A stretch of DNA of 64,000 nt. It comes from Aeromonas rivuli (GTDB taxonomy: Bacteria > Pseudomonadota > Gammaproteobacteria > Enterobacterales > Aeromonadaceae). The stretch covers positions 124,727 to 188,726 of the forward strand of contig NZ_CDBJ01000054.1 of NCBI RefSeq assembly GCF_000820045.1, read 5' to 3'. Numbering within the stretch: the first letter of the stretch is position 1; each line of letters opens with the position of its first letter. A program made the position numbers and the translations under genes. The notes below the pieces were generated by a model, which did not search any database, had not been told where the DNA came from, and saw only the letters and a program-made list of their open reading frames with translations. This document shows, in pieces, positions 1-8,713 of the stretch.

Positions 1-655
1 CCAGGTGTGGTGTGCGAACCATGGGCTGCAGGCCCTCGACATGCTGCGGGAACACCCCGTGGATCTGGTGTTGACCGATCTGCAGATGCCGTTGATGGAT
101 GGCGCCGAGCTCTGCCAGCAACTCAGGGCTACTGCCGAGCACAAGGCACTGCCCATCTATATCGTCACCGCCGATGTGAGTGAGCAGGCGGCGCTGCGCC
201 TGACGGCTTGCGGTTGCACTGGTCGCCTCGAAAAACCCCTGCGTCTGGAGACCCTGGCCGCGCTGCTGCACCGGATCCCGCGGGCATTGCCGTCCCCTGG
301 GGATGAGCCGGGATCCCGGACCGGGTCTGCGCCGGACAGGCAGAGCCCTATCCCTGAGGGTCGGTTGGCCATGCCACTCCTGAGCGATGAGTTGATCGCT
401 CTCTACCTGACCACCACCACCGAAGACATCGACAAGTTGGCCGAGGCCCTTGCCGGCCAACAAGCCACTGAGAGAGATGCGTATTTACACAAGATCAGGG
501 GGGCTGCGAAAATGGTCGCGGCCCAGCCTCTGCTGCAGGCGATGGCTCGCTGGCACAGGGAGCCCGAGCTACCCCTGATCCTGTTGCTGCGCCAGGCCCT
601 GGATGAGACGGCGCACCAGCTGACCGAGAGACAAACTGATGATCATCACAGATGA
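1..655 (+). CDS. Hybrid sensor histidine kinase, C-terminal part (receiver + Hpt), cut by window edge
   Basis: The reading frame is open to the left edge, so only the C-terminus of a larger protein is visible. The first ~90 residues are a CheY-type receiver: the phospho-acceptor Asp lies in VLTDLQMP (about residue 25 of the fragment) and the conserved Lys in LEKP (about 77). After a linker of low complexity, residues ~125-190 look like an Hpt domain with the phosphorylatable His in HKIRGAAK (about 162). Receiver followed by Hpt is the end of a BvgS/ArcB-type phosphorelay kinase; a stand-alone receiver-Hpt protein cannot be excluded because the start is missing. The stop overlaps the next gene by 17 bases, so the two are probably co-translated and the next receiver protein is the likely relay partner (inference). 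Confidence 0.8.
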   Translation, partial: QVWCANHGLQALDMLREHPVDLVLTDLQMPLMDGAELCQQLRATAEHKALPIYIVTADVSEQAALRLTACGCTGRLEKPLRLETLAALLHRIPRALPSPGDEPGSRTGSAPDRQSPIPEGRLAMPLLSDELIALYLTTTTEDIDKLAEALAGQQATERDAYLHKIRGAAKMVAAQPLLQAMARWHREPELPLILLLRQALDETAHQLTERQTDDHHR

Positions 656-1880
656 AGAGCTGATGGCTCTGTTGGAATCCCCGACAGAACAGGAGTCCGG
701 TTTTCATACCCTGACCCTGTATGCCCTGGATAATAACGCTTATGAGGCGGCCAAGGCTGCGGGGTTACCCGACTATGTCTCCCTGTGGCGTGCCCGACCC
801 GATGCCAGCTGGCAATGGACAGGGTTGTTTGCCACCGGTGCCATCGCCTTGTATGACCCAGGCGAGCATGCTGGCACGGAGTACTTTGCCGCCATGACGC
901 AGGATCACGAGGGGGTTTGCCGTCTCAGCCAGGATTGGCAGGCGGCCCTCGCGCTGCGTCAGCAGCAGTGGCTCGCCTGGCTGGCAGATTTCGAGCTGCT
1001 GCTGCTCGAAGACCACCCTTTTCAAGGTGCCCAGTTGCAGCAACAGATCCAGCAGCTGGGTCTGCCGTGCCGCTGGGTGCAAGATGGCGCCAGCTGCCTG
1101 GCGCTCCTGGCCGAGGGCAAGACCCGGCTCTTGCTCTGTGACTTGAGTCTGGCGGAGCAGGATGCCATCAGTCTGTTGCTTGCCAACCGTCAATATCAGA
1201 GCTTGCCGATCATCTTGCTCTCCGCCCATGAGCAGACCCTGCTCGATGGCAGCCGTCGTCTGCTCCATGACGCCGGTTTCAATGTGCTGGCCGCCCTCGC
1301 CAAGCCGCTCCAGGGCGAAGAGCTGCTGCGCCAGCTCAAGGGGCTCTATCTTGGCAACCAGCGGCTGCGGCGGCTCAAGGGGCTGCGCCGCACCGTGCGC
1401 AACTGGCAGGGGCAAGGGATAGGCACACTCTCTCTCAAATCCAATCCCCCCTTGCAGGGAGCGCACTGGTTGCCTTTCACCGGCTGCGCAACTGACTGGC
1501 AAGTACTCAAAGCCTGGCTTGACAGCCTGGATCGCACGCCTCAGGCGCTCACCCTGGTGATCCAGCGCCGGGATGCCCTGCTCGGGGATCAGGCCGCCTT
1601 CGCCCTGGTGCTGCAAGCCAGTCTGGCGGGGGTCAAGCTGGCACTGTTGCTCGATAATGGCGAGCACTTGCCATTCGATCTGCTCGAGCGCTTGCCGTTT
1701 CAGCAGTTGCTGCTCGGCCAGCCTCTCTTGCAGGAGTGGGAGCGCGCGGCGCCAGACTCTCTGCTTGGCCGCTTCATGGAGCGGGTTCGTGAGATAGGCA
1801 TCGACATCTATCTGGATGACAGCGTCAAGTTGCTGGATGAGGAGAGTTGGCGCACCCGGGGTGCGGCGGGATACTGGTAG
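639..1880 (+). CDS. Response regulator with degenerate EAL-like output domain
   Basis: 413 residues. Residues ~117-235 form a receiver domain: acidic pair E124/D125, probable phospho-acceptor D168 in LLCDLSL and conserved K222 in LAKPL. The C-terminal part (~295-400) follows the spacing of an EAL phosphodiesterase tail (a LALLLDNGE segment where DDFG would be, then a helix ending in GIDIYLDD where AEGVE would be), but the metal- and c-di-GMP-binding residues are gone. Catalysis is therefore unlikely, and a binding or protein-interaction role is inferred. The first ~110 residues match nothing I recognise. ATG at 639 lies inside the end of the hybrid kinase gene, which suggests translational coupling and a shared phosphorelay. 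Confidence 0.7.
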   Translation: MIITDEELMALLESPTEQESGFHTLTLYALDNNAYEAAKAAGLPDYVSLWRARPDASWQWTGLFATGAIALYDPGEHAGTEYFAAMTQDHEGVCRLSQDWQAALALRQQQWLAWLADFELLLLEDHPFQGAQLQQQIQQLGLPCRWVQDGASCLALLAEGKTRLLLCDLSLAEQDAISLLLANRQYQSLPIILLSAHEQTLLDGSRRLLHDAGFNVLAALAKPLQGEELLRQLKGLYLGNQRLRRLKGLRRTVRNWQGQGIGTLSLKSNPPLQGAHWLPFTGCATDWQVLKAWLDSLDRTPQALTLVIQRRDALLGDQAAFALVLQASLAGVKLALLLDNGEHLPFDLLERLPFQQLLLGQPLLQEWERAAPDSLLGRFMERVREIGIDIYLDDSVKLLDEESWRTRGAAGYW

Positions 1881-2528
1881 GTGACCCGTTATCTCTGCTG
1901 GCCCCAGGACGAGGCCCGGCTTGCGCGCGGACTCGCCGGTTGGCAGCCGGCGCTGACCCGTGCCGATCTGCCGCTGGCAATGACCCTGGGGGGGACGGTG
2001 TGCCACCTTACGGAGTTGGGGCCCGCCGATGAGACACGCATCGTGCAAGCGTTCGAGGAGCTGAGTCAGTACAGCGTCTACCTGCGCTTCATGCGCGCCA
2101 AGCAGCATCCCACCGCCGAGCAGGTGGCCTTCTTCCTCCAGTATCCGAGGGATAGACAGATCTCCTTGTTGCTCAGCGACAGCCGGGGCGCCCCCCTGGC
2201 TCAGGCTCAGTCAATCCGTCGTCGCCTGCATCCGGACAGAGCCGAGTTTGCCTGTATCGTCGCCGATCATTTTCAGCACAAGGGTGCGGGTCGTCGCCTG
2301 TTGCTGGCCCTGGCCATATTGGCGCGGGGGGAGGGCATTCGCGAGTGGACCGCCGAGGTGCTGGCCCAGAACAGACCCATGCTGGCGCTGCTCAAGAGTC
2401 TGGGGCTGCCGCTCACCTTGGTGACGGGGCGTGAACTCATCTTCGTGCGGCTCGATCTCAGTGTGTTGGATCCCTGGCTGGGGTTGCCGGGTGCTGGTCG
2501 ATGGACTGCCCCCACCGCGCGGTTCTAA
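1881..2528 (+). CDS. GNAT-family N-acetyltransferase, Pat-like
   Basis: 215 residues; GTG start directly abutting the TAG of the preceding gene, with no gap, so the two are in one operon. Residues ~50-190 carry a GNAT fold: a YLRFM segment, then the acetyl-CoA site in AEFACIVADHFQHKGAGRRLL (the Q-x-x-G-x-G/A loop is QHKGAG), and a C-terminal AEVLAQNRPMLALLKSLG helix-strand. This spacing resembles the GNAT domain at the end of the protein lysine acetyltransferase Pat/YfiQ, but the long acyl-CoA-synthetase-like part of Pat is absent. The substrate is unknown. The neighbouring cobB deacylase makes a protein-acylation role tempting (inference only). Confidence 0.65.
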   Translation: MTRYLCWPQDEARLARGLAGWQPALTRADLPLAMTLGGTVCHLTELGPADETRIVQAFEELSQYSVYLRFMRAKQHPTAEQVAFFLQYPRDRQISLLLSDSRGAPLAQAQSIRRRLHPDRAEFACIVADHFQHKGAGRRLLLALAILARGEGIREWTAEVLAQNRPMLALLKSLGLPLTLVTGRELIFVRLDLSVLDPWLGLPGAGRWTAPTARF

Positions 2529-2601
2529 GACCAAGGGCGAATAGGCCCCCTCAGGACGCCTGTGTTAAGGTCTCCCCATCGGCTGCGTCAAGGAGTTGTG
2601 C

Positions 2602-3375
2602 ATGCAAGCGCCCAAACACATAGTGATACTGACCGGGGCCGGTATCTCGGCCGAGTCGGGTATCAAGACCTTTCGTGCCAGTGATGGCCTCTGGGAGGAG
2701 CACAAGGTGGAAGACGTGGCCACCCCTGAGGGCTACCATCGGGATCCCGTCCTGGTGCAGGGCTTCTACAACGCCCGCCGCCAACAGTTGCAGCAAGAGC
2801 AGATCCATCCCAATCCGGCCCATTACGCACTGGCGCGGCTGGAGCGTCTCTATCCCGAACAGATCACCCTGATCACCCAGAACATCGACAATCTGCATGA
2901 GCGGGCGGGTAGCCAGCGGCTTATCCATATGCATGGCGAGCTGCTCAGGGCGCGTTGCCCCGTCTCGGGACAAGTCATCGAGTGGCGTGGTGACTTGCAT
3001 CAGGAGGAACTCTGCTCCTGCTGTCAGTTTCCCCAGCCGCTGCGCCCCCATGTGGTCTGGTTTGGCGAGATGCCTCTGGGTCTGGATCGCATCTATGGCG
3101 CCCTGGCACAATGCGATCTCTTCATCTCCATCGGCACCTCGGGGGCCGTCTATCCGGCGGCGGGTTTTGTCCATGAGGCAGGCCTCAATGGTGCCCACAC
3201 CATAGAGCTCAACCTGGAGCCGAGCGAACTGGAGAGCCAGTTCGATGAGAAACGCTATGGCCCCGCTTCCCTCTTGGTGCCAGCCTATGTTGACGAGTTG
3301 CTGCAACGTTGCGGGGTGCACAAACCCAAGCCCGTCTCCGGGGAGGATTGGATGGAGATGAGGGATCGCCACTGA
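2602..3375 (+). CDS. cobB: NAD-dependent protein deacylase (sirtuin) CobB
   Basis: 257 residues from ATG 2602, chosen because AAGGAG ends six bases upstream; an in-frame TTG at 2596 has no such site. Sirtuin signatures appear in order: [10 protein letters not shown] (NAD binding), TQNIDNLHE, the catalytic His in HMHGE, and zinc cysteines around RARC and CSCC. Tyr56 and Arg59 in FYNARR match the pair that lets class III sirtuins remove succinyl as well as acetyl groups. The closing segment [16 protein letters not shown] is typical of enterobacterial CobB. The product is expected to be cytoplasmic, reversing lysine acylation of metabolic enzymes such as acetyl-CoA synthetase. It stands alone downstream of the GNAT gene. 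Confidence 0.93.
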   Translation: MQAPKHIVILTGAGISAESGIKTFRASDGLWEEHKVEDVATPEGYHRDPVLVQGFYNARRQQLQQEQIHPNPAHYALARLERLYPEQITLITQNIDNLHERAGSQRLIHMHGELLRARCPVSGQVIEWRGDLHQEELCSCCQFPQPLRPHVVWFGEMPLGLDRIYGALAQCDLFISIGTSGAVYPAAGFVHEAGLNGAHTIELNLEPSELESQFDEKRYGPASLLVPAYVDELLQRCGVHKPKPVSGEDWMEMRDRH

Positions 3376-3513
3376 CCCTGGATCCACTGCTCGGTGCTAA
3401 TCATTTATCTCACTGTTTTAATTAAGCAAAGCCAATAAAGTTGCACTCCAGATGATAAGTCAGCACACTCGAATGAGACAGTGTTGATGGATGTCACAAT
3501 AGAGGGATGCTGG

Positions 3514-4005
3514 ATGCAAAGACACATATTCACCAGGTGGCTGGTCGCCGCCTTGCTGTTGAGCGGTGTGATGGCGCCATGGGCGCAGGCCGTGGAGAGC
3601 CCCATTCTGACGTTGACCGCCCCTGGCGGTGTCAGCAAAGAGTATGGGCTCCGCGAACTGGGATCCCTGCCTCAGGTTGCCTTCGAAACGGAGACCCCCT
3701 GGACCAAGGGCAAGCATGGCTATCGCGGCCCCTTGCTGCGCGACCTGATCAGGCAGGTCAGCCCCAATGCCGACCGGGTCAATGTGGTGGCCCTGAACAA
3801 TTACAGCCATGAGGTCAGGCTCTCGGACTATGCCGACTACCCGCTGATCCTGGCCATGAGCGAGAATGGCAAGATGTTGACCCGCCGCAACAAAGGGCCG
3901 CTCTGGCTGCTGGTGCCCTTCTCCGATCATCCCAAATTGAGTGAAGATCCCAATGTGCAGGCCTCGATGGTGTGGCAGATTGTCCGGTTAGAGGTATTGG
4001 ATTGA
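3514..4005 (+). CDS. Periplasmic oxidoreductase-like molybdopterin-binding-fold protein
   Basis: 163 residues from ATG 3514, which has AGAGGG seven bases upstream; an in-frame ATG further up (3481 region) lacks one. An N-terminal signal peptide (hydrophobic stretch ending in PWAQA, about residues 5-25) is followed by a SUOX-like fold: YRGPLLRDLIRQV, then VVALNNYSHEVRLSDYADYPLILAMSENG, then RNKGPLWLLVPF. The cysteine that ligates molybdenum in sulfite oxidase is not present, so this is probably a non-catalytic binding domain. Its stop overlaps the TTG start of the GGDEF gene, so the pair is likely translated together, and a periplasmic sensor role for the cyclase is inferred. Confidence 0.7.
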   Translation: MQRHIFTRWLVAALLLSGVMAPWAQAVESPILTLTAPGGVSKEYGLRELGSLPQVAFETETPWTKGKHGYRGPLLRDLIRQVSPNADRVNVVALNNYSHEVRLSDYADYPLILAMSENGKMLTRRNKGPLWLLVPFSDHPKLSEDPNVQASMVWQIVRLEVLD

Positions 4006-5648
4006 CACGGCGCTCGCTGCAAAACCCGCTACTGATAGGGGTCTGTCTGCTGTTTATCGGCTCCTTCATCTGGGGGCTGATGCTGCAGAAAAAGCATGAA
4101 CGGCTGGTCGACTACTTCTATCGCGGCTCCCACTGGAACATTCACCAGCTGTTGCTCGATTCACAGCGCTTCCTCTATGAGTTGAAGCTCTACCGCGCCG
4201 GGGTGGGGGACATGGCGACCCTCTCCCTCGAGTACGATCTGTTCTGGAACCGGATCGATGTCTTCCTGGTGAGCGATGAGACCCGGGTCGTGCGTGGCCA
4301 GCTTGGTCTGGCTGGTATCGCCAATGACCTGCTGGCTGATCTCAAGCTGATCGAGTCACAAATGGATGCAGGCAAGCTGGTGGAGGGGCCCGAGCTCGAT
4401 CACATGCAAAAGCATCTGATCGCTTGCACCAAACGGCTCGAGCAGATCAGCCGGGTGGTGCTGACCGGGGAGGCGAGGGAGGCCTCCATCACCCAGATCC
4501 GCCGCAATATGCTGTTGCTGCAGGTCTGGCAACTCACCTTGCTGGTCGCCGGTGTGCTGCTGGTGGCTGCGCTGGTGCGGGCCAATGTGCTCAATCGTCG
4601 TCAGGCTCGCACCGATCCCCTCACTCAGCTTGGCAATCGGCTCGCCATGCACGAGCGGCTCGATGTCAGCCTGAGCCGGGCCCCGCTGGTGGCACTGGTC
4701 ATTCTGGATCTCAAACGCTTCAAACTCGTCAATGATCAGCTGGGTTATCAGGTCGGTGATCGCCTGTTGCAGGTCGTTGCCGACAAGCTGGATGCCTGGC
4801 CCCATGGCGATGCCTTTCGCCTCGGCGGTGACGAGTTTGCCTGTGTGCTCGACCAGTGTCCCGATGATGGGAGTTACCTCGCCCGGGCAGAGGAGCTGAT
4901 CGCCTTGCTTGCGTTCGAGTTTCGCACCAGGGAGAGCAGCTTCCAGCTCGCCTGTCGCCTCGGCCTGGCGCTGGCACAGCGGGGGGAGGACAGAGACAGG
5001 CTGATCGATCACTGCATCCTGGCCCTCAATCAGGCCAAGGGGGGCCAGCAGGGGGATCTGGTGCAATTCAGCCATGCCATGCTCGGCCAGTTGCAACTGC
5101 GCCACAACCGGGTGAGAGGGTTGCAGATCTGGCTGGAGCGGGGGCTGGGCATGCCGTTGACCCTGGTGTTGGAACCCATGATGGAGGCCCATCATCCTCA
5201 ACCGGTAGCGATGCGGCTCAGCCTCAACTGGGGGCAGGGAGAGGCATGCAGCCTCAACTGGCTGGAGGAGTCCGGCCTGCTCGAGGAGGTGCTCTCCCGG
5301 GTACTGGCCCAGGCGCATACCATGACGTCGCAGCCCTTGCTGCTGGGGCTGAGCAAGACGCAGCTCCTTCGACTGCTGCGCAGCCCTCTGGTGACCTTGA
5401 CGCCGGCTTGCTTCATCGCAGGCTTGCCTTATCTGGCCAGAGACGATGCCGAGCTCAAGCAGCAGGTGCTCAAGGCAGGCCTGGTGCTGGCTTTAGAGGA
5501 GATTGGCAGCGCCACCCTGGCCCTGGCAAGAGGGGGCTGGCCGCTGGCCTACTGGACTCCGTGCCGTGAGGGCGAAGAGGAGGCTGCGGCCTTGCAGCCC
5601 TTGGTGCAAGCCATTGGCCTCAAGACCCTCAGGCCTGCCCGGCGGTGA
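4002..5648 (+). CDS. Membrane GGDEF protein with degenerate EAL-like C-terminus
   Basis: 548 residues from TTG 4002, preceded by GAGG at a good distance and overlapping the previous stop by 4 bases; the frame is open to a GTG at 3972. Two membrane segments (about residues 7-28 and 168-193) flank a ~140-residue periplasmic region. The GGDEF motif is intact at 275-279 (FRLGGDEF), with DPLTQLGNR at the domain start, so diguanylate cyclase activity is plausible. The RxxD product-inhibition site is not seen. The last ~190 residues keep EAL-domain length but have LEPMM where EAL should be and no DDFG, so phosphodiesterase activity is unlikely. It probably takes its signal from the co-encoded periplasmic protein (inference). 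Confidence 0.8.
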   Translation: MTRRSLQNPLLIGVCLLFIGSFIWGLMLQKKHERLVDYFYRGSHWNIHQLLLDSQRFLYELKLYRAGVGDMATLSLEYDLFWNRIDVFLVSDETRVVRGQLGLAGIANDLLADLKLIESQMDAGKLVEGPELDHMQKHLIACTKRLEQISRVVLTGEAREASITQIRRNMLLLQVWQLTLLVAGVLLVAALVRANVLNRRQARTDPLTQLGNRLAMHERLDVSLSRAPLVALVILDLKRFKLVNDQLGYQVGDRLLQVVADKLDAWPHGDAFRLGGDEFACVLDQCPDDGSYLARAEELIALLAFEFRTRESSFQLACRLGLALAQRGEDRDRLIDHCILALNQAKGGQQGDLVQFSHAMLGQLQLRHNRVRGLQIWLERGLGMPLTLVLEPMMEAHHPQPVAMRLSLNWGQGEACSLNWLEESGLLEEVLSRVLAQAHTMTSQPLLLGLSKTQLLRLLRSPLVTLTPACFIAGLPYLARDDAELKQQVLKAGLVLALEEIGSATLALARGGWPLAYWTPCREGEEEAAALQPLVQAIGLKTLRPARR

Positions 5649-5710
5649 GAGCTGTCCCGCCCAGCCGGGGCAGTAAGCGGCTTGCTATGTCGGGAATACA
5701 GATATGCCGG

Positions 5711-5749
5711 AACAACAGAAAGGGAGCCCTGAGCTCCCTTTCTGTTGTT
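5711..5749. terminator. Bidirectional intrinsic terminator between GGDEF gene and rbsR
   Basis: A perfect 17-bp inverted repeat (5711-5727 and 5733-5749) with a 5-base loop, A-rich on the left and T-rich on the right. It lies between two convergent genes and can serve both. Confidence 0.85.
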
Positions 5750-5763
5750 TGGCTGCATGGGCC

Positions 5764-6765
5764 TTAGAGGCGGCGGCAGGATTGACGGATCACCAGATTT
5801 GGCTCCAGGGTGATCAAGCGGTTCTCTATCTGCTGACCATTGATGCGAGCCAACAGCCGGGTCACGGCGAGACGGCCCAGCGCCTCCTTGGGCTGATTGA
5901 TGGTGGTGAGCGGCGGTGACAGGTATTGGGCCAGCTCGACATTGTCATAGCCGATGAGGGAGATATCTTCCGGCACCCTGAGCCCGGCCTGATGAATGGC
6001 GCTGATGGCCCCCATGGCCATCATGTCGTTGAACACAAACAGAGCGCTCGGCCGTTCAGGTTGAGCCAGCAGGGTCTGCATGGCATTGAAACCGCTGGCA
6101 CAATCGAACTCACCGGCTTGCAGCCACGCCGGGCGCACGGCCAGCTGGGCCTCTTCCATCGCCTGCTCGAAACCGGCCAGGCGCTGGGTCGCAGGGGCGC
6201 GTCCGGCCGGGCCCATGATGCAGCCAATGTCCCTGTGACCCAGCCCTATCAGGTGGCGGGTTGCCAGGTAACCACCCAGATGAGAGTTGTCGGCGATGAG
6301 ATCGACTCTGTCGCTGTCCAGCCCCCAGTCCATGACCACCACCGGCAGGTTATCCAGCCAGTCGAGCTGGTTGAACACCTCCTGCTGCCCCTCGCTGCAC
6401 ATGATCAGCAGCCCATCCACCCGTTTGCGCAGCATCATCTTGAGGTAGGAGAGCGCGGTCTCGGTCTGGCCCTCGGTGTTGCCCAGCATCAGGTTGTAAC
6501 CCTGCTCGAAGCAGTAGCGCTCCACCCCGCGCACCACTTCCGCGAAGAAGGGGTTGCTGGAGGTAGTGACCAGCATGCCGATGCTGTTGGTCTCTTTCAC
6601 CTTGAGGCTGCGGGCCACCAGGCTGGGGGCATAGTTGAGGCTCTCCATGGCGGCGAAGACCCGCTCGCGGGTCGCATCGGCGACGACGCGAGTCTCATTG
6701 ATGACGTGGGACACCGTGGTGGTGGAGACCCCGGCCTGGGCTGCGACTTGCTTGATGTTGGCCAT
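5764..6765 (-). CDS. rbsR: LacI-family transcriptional regulator of the ribose operon
   Basis: 333 residues starting at the MANIKQVAAQAG methionine (6765). The frame extends upstream but the added residues have no family match. An N-terminal LacI helix-turn-helix (VAAQAGVSTTTVSHVIN) is followed by a hinge (YAPSLVARSLK) and a periplasmic-binding-protein-like core with IGMLVTTSSNPFF and FVFNDMMAMGAI. The gene is last in rbsDACBK-rbsR, and its ATG shares one base with the rbsK stop, so it is translated with the operon it controls. The inferred target is the paired GCAACCGGTT palindrome upstream of rbsD. D-ribose is the expected inducer by analogy with E. coli RbsR. Confidence 0.9.
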   Translation of the reverse strand: MANIKQVAAQAGVSTTTVSHVINETRVVADATRERVFAAMESLNYAPSLVARSLKVKETNSIGMLVTTSSNPFFAEVVRGVERYCFEQGYNLMLGNTEGQTETALSYLKMMLRKRVDGLLIMCSEGQQEVFNQLDWLDNLPVVVMDWGLDSDRVDLIADNSHLGGYLATRHLIGLGHRDIGCIMGPAGRAPATQRLAGFEQAMEEAQLAVRPAWLQAGEFDCASGFNAMQTLLAQPERPSALFVFNDMMAMGAISAIHQAGLRVPEDISLIGYDNVELAQYLSPPLTTINQPKEALGRLAVTRLLARINGQQIENRLITLEPNLVIRQSCRRL

Positions 6766-7688
6766 CAGCCTTGCTGCCCGTCGAGGAAGGCGGTCACCTC
6801 CTCCTTGTGGGGAATGGCGCTCTGGGCGCCGAGCCGGGTCACCGACAGCGCCGCGGCGCCATGGGCGAAACGAACCGCCGCTGGAAAGTCCAACCCCGCC
6901 AGTTCGGCGGCCAACAGGGCGCCATTGAAGGTATCCCCGGCCGCCGTGGTGTCTACCGCCTCGACCCGAAAGCCCGGGATCAGTTGTTGCTGCCGGGTGT
7001 TGCTGCAATAGACGCCCTGGGAGCCCAGGGTGATCATCACATCGCTGATCCCCATCTGGTGGAAGCGGGCCGCCGCCTGAGCCGCGCTCGCCTCATCGGT
7101 GACCGCCACCCCGGTCAGCAGCTCGGCCTCGGTCTGGTTGGGGGTGATGAGATCCACCAGCGCCAGCAGCTCGGCAGGCAAGGGCTGGGCAGGCGCCGGA
7201 TTGAGCACCACCCGGGTGCCACCGGCGCGGGCCAGACGGGCTGCCTCGAAGACGCTCTCCAGGGGCACCTCCAGCTGCAACAGCAGGGTGTGCGCCTCGG
7301 CGATGAGGCGACCATGGCGCTGTACCATGGCCGGGCAGAGGGCGCCATTGGCCTCGGCGGAGAGGCCTATGCTGTTCTCCCCCTCATCACTCACATAGAT
7401 GATGGCGATGCCGGTGGGTAGGGTGGCATCTTCTTCCACCGCCCCGACGTCGATACCATCCTCGGCAAAGCCTGCGCGCATCTCGCGGCCTATGGCGTCT
7501 GCCCCTATGCGGGCGATGAAGGAGACCTCGGCGCCGAGGCGGGCGGCGGCGACCGCCTGGTTGGCGCCCTTGCCGCCGGGTACCACTCGGTAACTGTGAC
7601 CGGCCAGGGTCTCACCCGGGCGGGGAAAGTGCGGCACCCGCAGCACGTGATCGGCATTGACACTGCCCAGAACGACGAGACGATTCAT
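6765..7688 (-). CDS. rbsK: Ribokinase
   Basis: 307 residues from ATG 7688 (MNRLVVLGSVNADHV). This is a PfkB-family sugar kinase. The N-terminal signature is in VPGGKGANQAVAAARLG, and the C-terminal signature with the catalytic Asp is in DTTAAGDTFNGALLAAEL, the usual DTxGAGD anion hole with A in place of G. It phosphorylates cytoplasmic ribose at O5 to ribose-5-phosphate for the pentose phosphate pathway. Length and motifs are normal for the family. It sits between rbsB and rbsR in the operon. Confidence 0.94.
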   Translation of the reverse strand: MNRLVVLGSVNADHVLRVPHFPRPGETLAGHSYRVVPGGKGANQAVAAARLGAEVSFIARIGADAIGREMRAGFAEDGIDVGAVEEDATLPTGIAIIYVSDEGENSIGLSAEANGALCPAMVQRHGRLIAEAHTLLLQLEVPLESVFEAARLARAGGTRVVLNPAPAQPLPAELLALVDLITPNQTEAELLTGVAVTDEASAAQAAARFHQMGISDVMITLGSQGVYCSNTRQQQLIPGFRVEAVDTTAAGDTFNGALLAAELAGLDFPAAVRFAHGAAALSVTRLGAQSAIPHKEEVTAFLDGQQG

Positions 7689-7792
7689 AATGTTGCTTCC
7701 CTTGATGCATCTTGACTTGGGACTGCCCAAGGCGAGAGACACCGCTGATTGTGTTCGACTGAGAGGGGGAGGCTAGCCTCCCCCAGCCACTG

Positions 7793-8668
7793 TTACTTGC
7801 TGACCACTTGCAGGGGAACGGGTATGGATTTTTCTACCGGTTGGCCCTTGAGTACCTTGTCGGCGGTCTCGACGCCAATGGCACCGATCAGCGCCGGCTG
7901 CTGGGCGATGGTGGCGGCCAGTTTGCCACGGGCGACCGCGGCCTTGCCATCATCGGTGCCATCGAAACCGACGATCATCACCTGCTTGCCGGCGGCCTGT
8001 ACGGCGCGAATGGCACCCAGCGCCATCTCGTCGTTCTGGGCGAACACGGCCTGGACGGTCGGGTGAGCCGCCAGCAAGTTCTCCATCACGTTCAGACCCT
8101 TGGTACGGTCAAAGTCGGCAGGCTGGGAGGCCAGCACATCCAGCTGATGACCCTTCACCGCCAGGGCGAAACCCTCGCCGCGATCCCGGGCCGCCGAGGT
8201 GCCAGCGATCCCTTCGAGCTGGATCACCTTGGCGCCGTTCCCCAGCTGCTCGGCGATGAAGTCGCCCGCCAGCTTGCCACCGGCCACGTTGTCGGAGGCG
8301 ATGTGGGCCTTGACCTCACCCTGGGCCGCGCCGCGGTCCAGGGTCAGCACCGGGATATTGGCCTTGTTGGCCAGGCGGATGGCGTTGCCGACCGCGTCCG
8401 AATCGGTGGGGTTGATCAGAATGGCGCTCACCTTGCGCACCGTCAGATCTTCCACGTTGGCGAGCTCCTTGGCCGGATCGTTCTGGGAGTCGAGCACCAC
8501 CAGGTCATAACCGAGCTCCTTGGCCTTGGCCTCGGCACCCTCCTTCATGGTGACGAAGAAGGGGTTGTTGAGGGTGGAGACCACCATGGCCAACGAGTGA
8601 TCGGCTGCCTGGGCGGTGCCCAGCACGGACATGATGGCGGCGGCGAGCAGGGTATTGAGCTTTTTCAT
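7793..8668 (-). CDS. rbsB: D-ribose-binding periplasmic protein
   Basis: 291 residues. The signal peptide [21 protein letters not shown] is cut before [17 protein letters not shown], which is the start of mature RbsB-type proteins. The core holds [20 protein letters not shown], the ribose-contact region LTLDRGA, and [13 protein letters not shown]. It delivers ribose to RbsC/RbsA and is also the likely ligand for a chemoreceptor (family knowledge). It is the fourth gene of the operon, after rbsC. Confidence 0.95.
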   Translation of the reverse strand: MKKLNTLLAAAIMSVLGTAQAADHSLAMVVSTLNNPFFVTMKEGAEAKAKELGYDLVVLDSQNDPAKELANVEDLTVRKVSAILINPTDSDAVGNAIRLANKANIPVLTLDRGAAQGEVKAHIASDNVAGGKLAGDFIAEQLGNGAKVIQLEGIAGTSAARDRGEGFALAVKGHQLDVLASQPADFDRTKGLNVMENLLAAHPTVQAVFAQNDEMALGAIRAVQAAGKQVMIVGFDGTDDGKAAVARGKLAATIAQQPALIGAIGVETADKVLKGQPVEKSIPVPLQVVSK

Positions 8669-8713
8669 CGTTTCATTCCTTGTGCTTTTTGTTATGGGTG
8701 CGTGTGGTTGTCG

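Noticed and set aside
6766..7008. N-terminal extension of rbsR
   Set aside because: The extra ~81 residues lie over rbsK and have no LacI-family counterpart.
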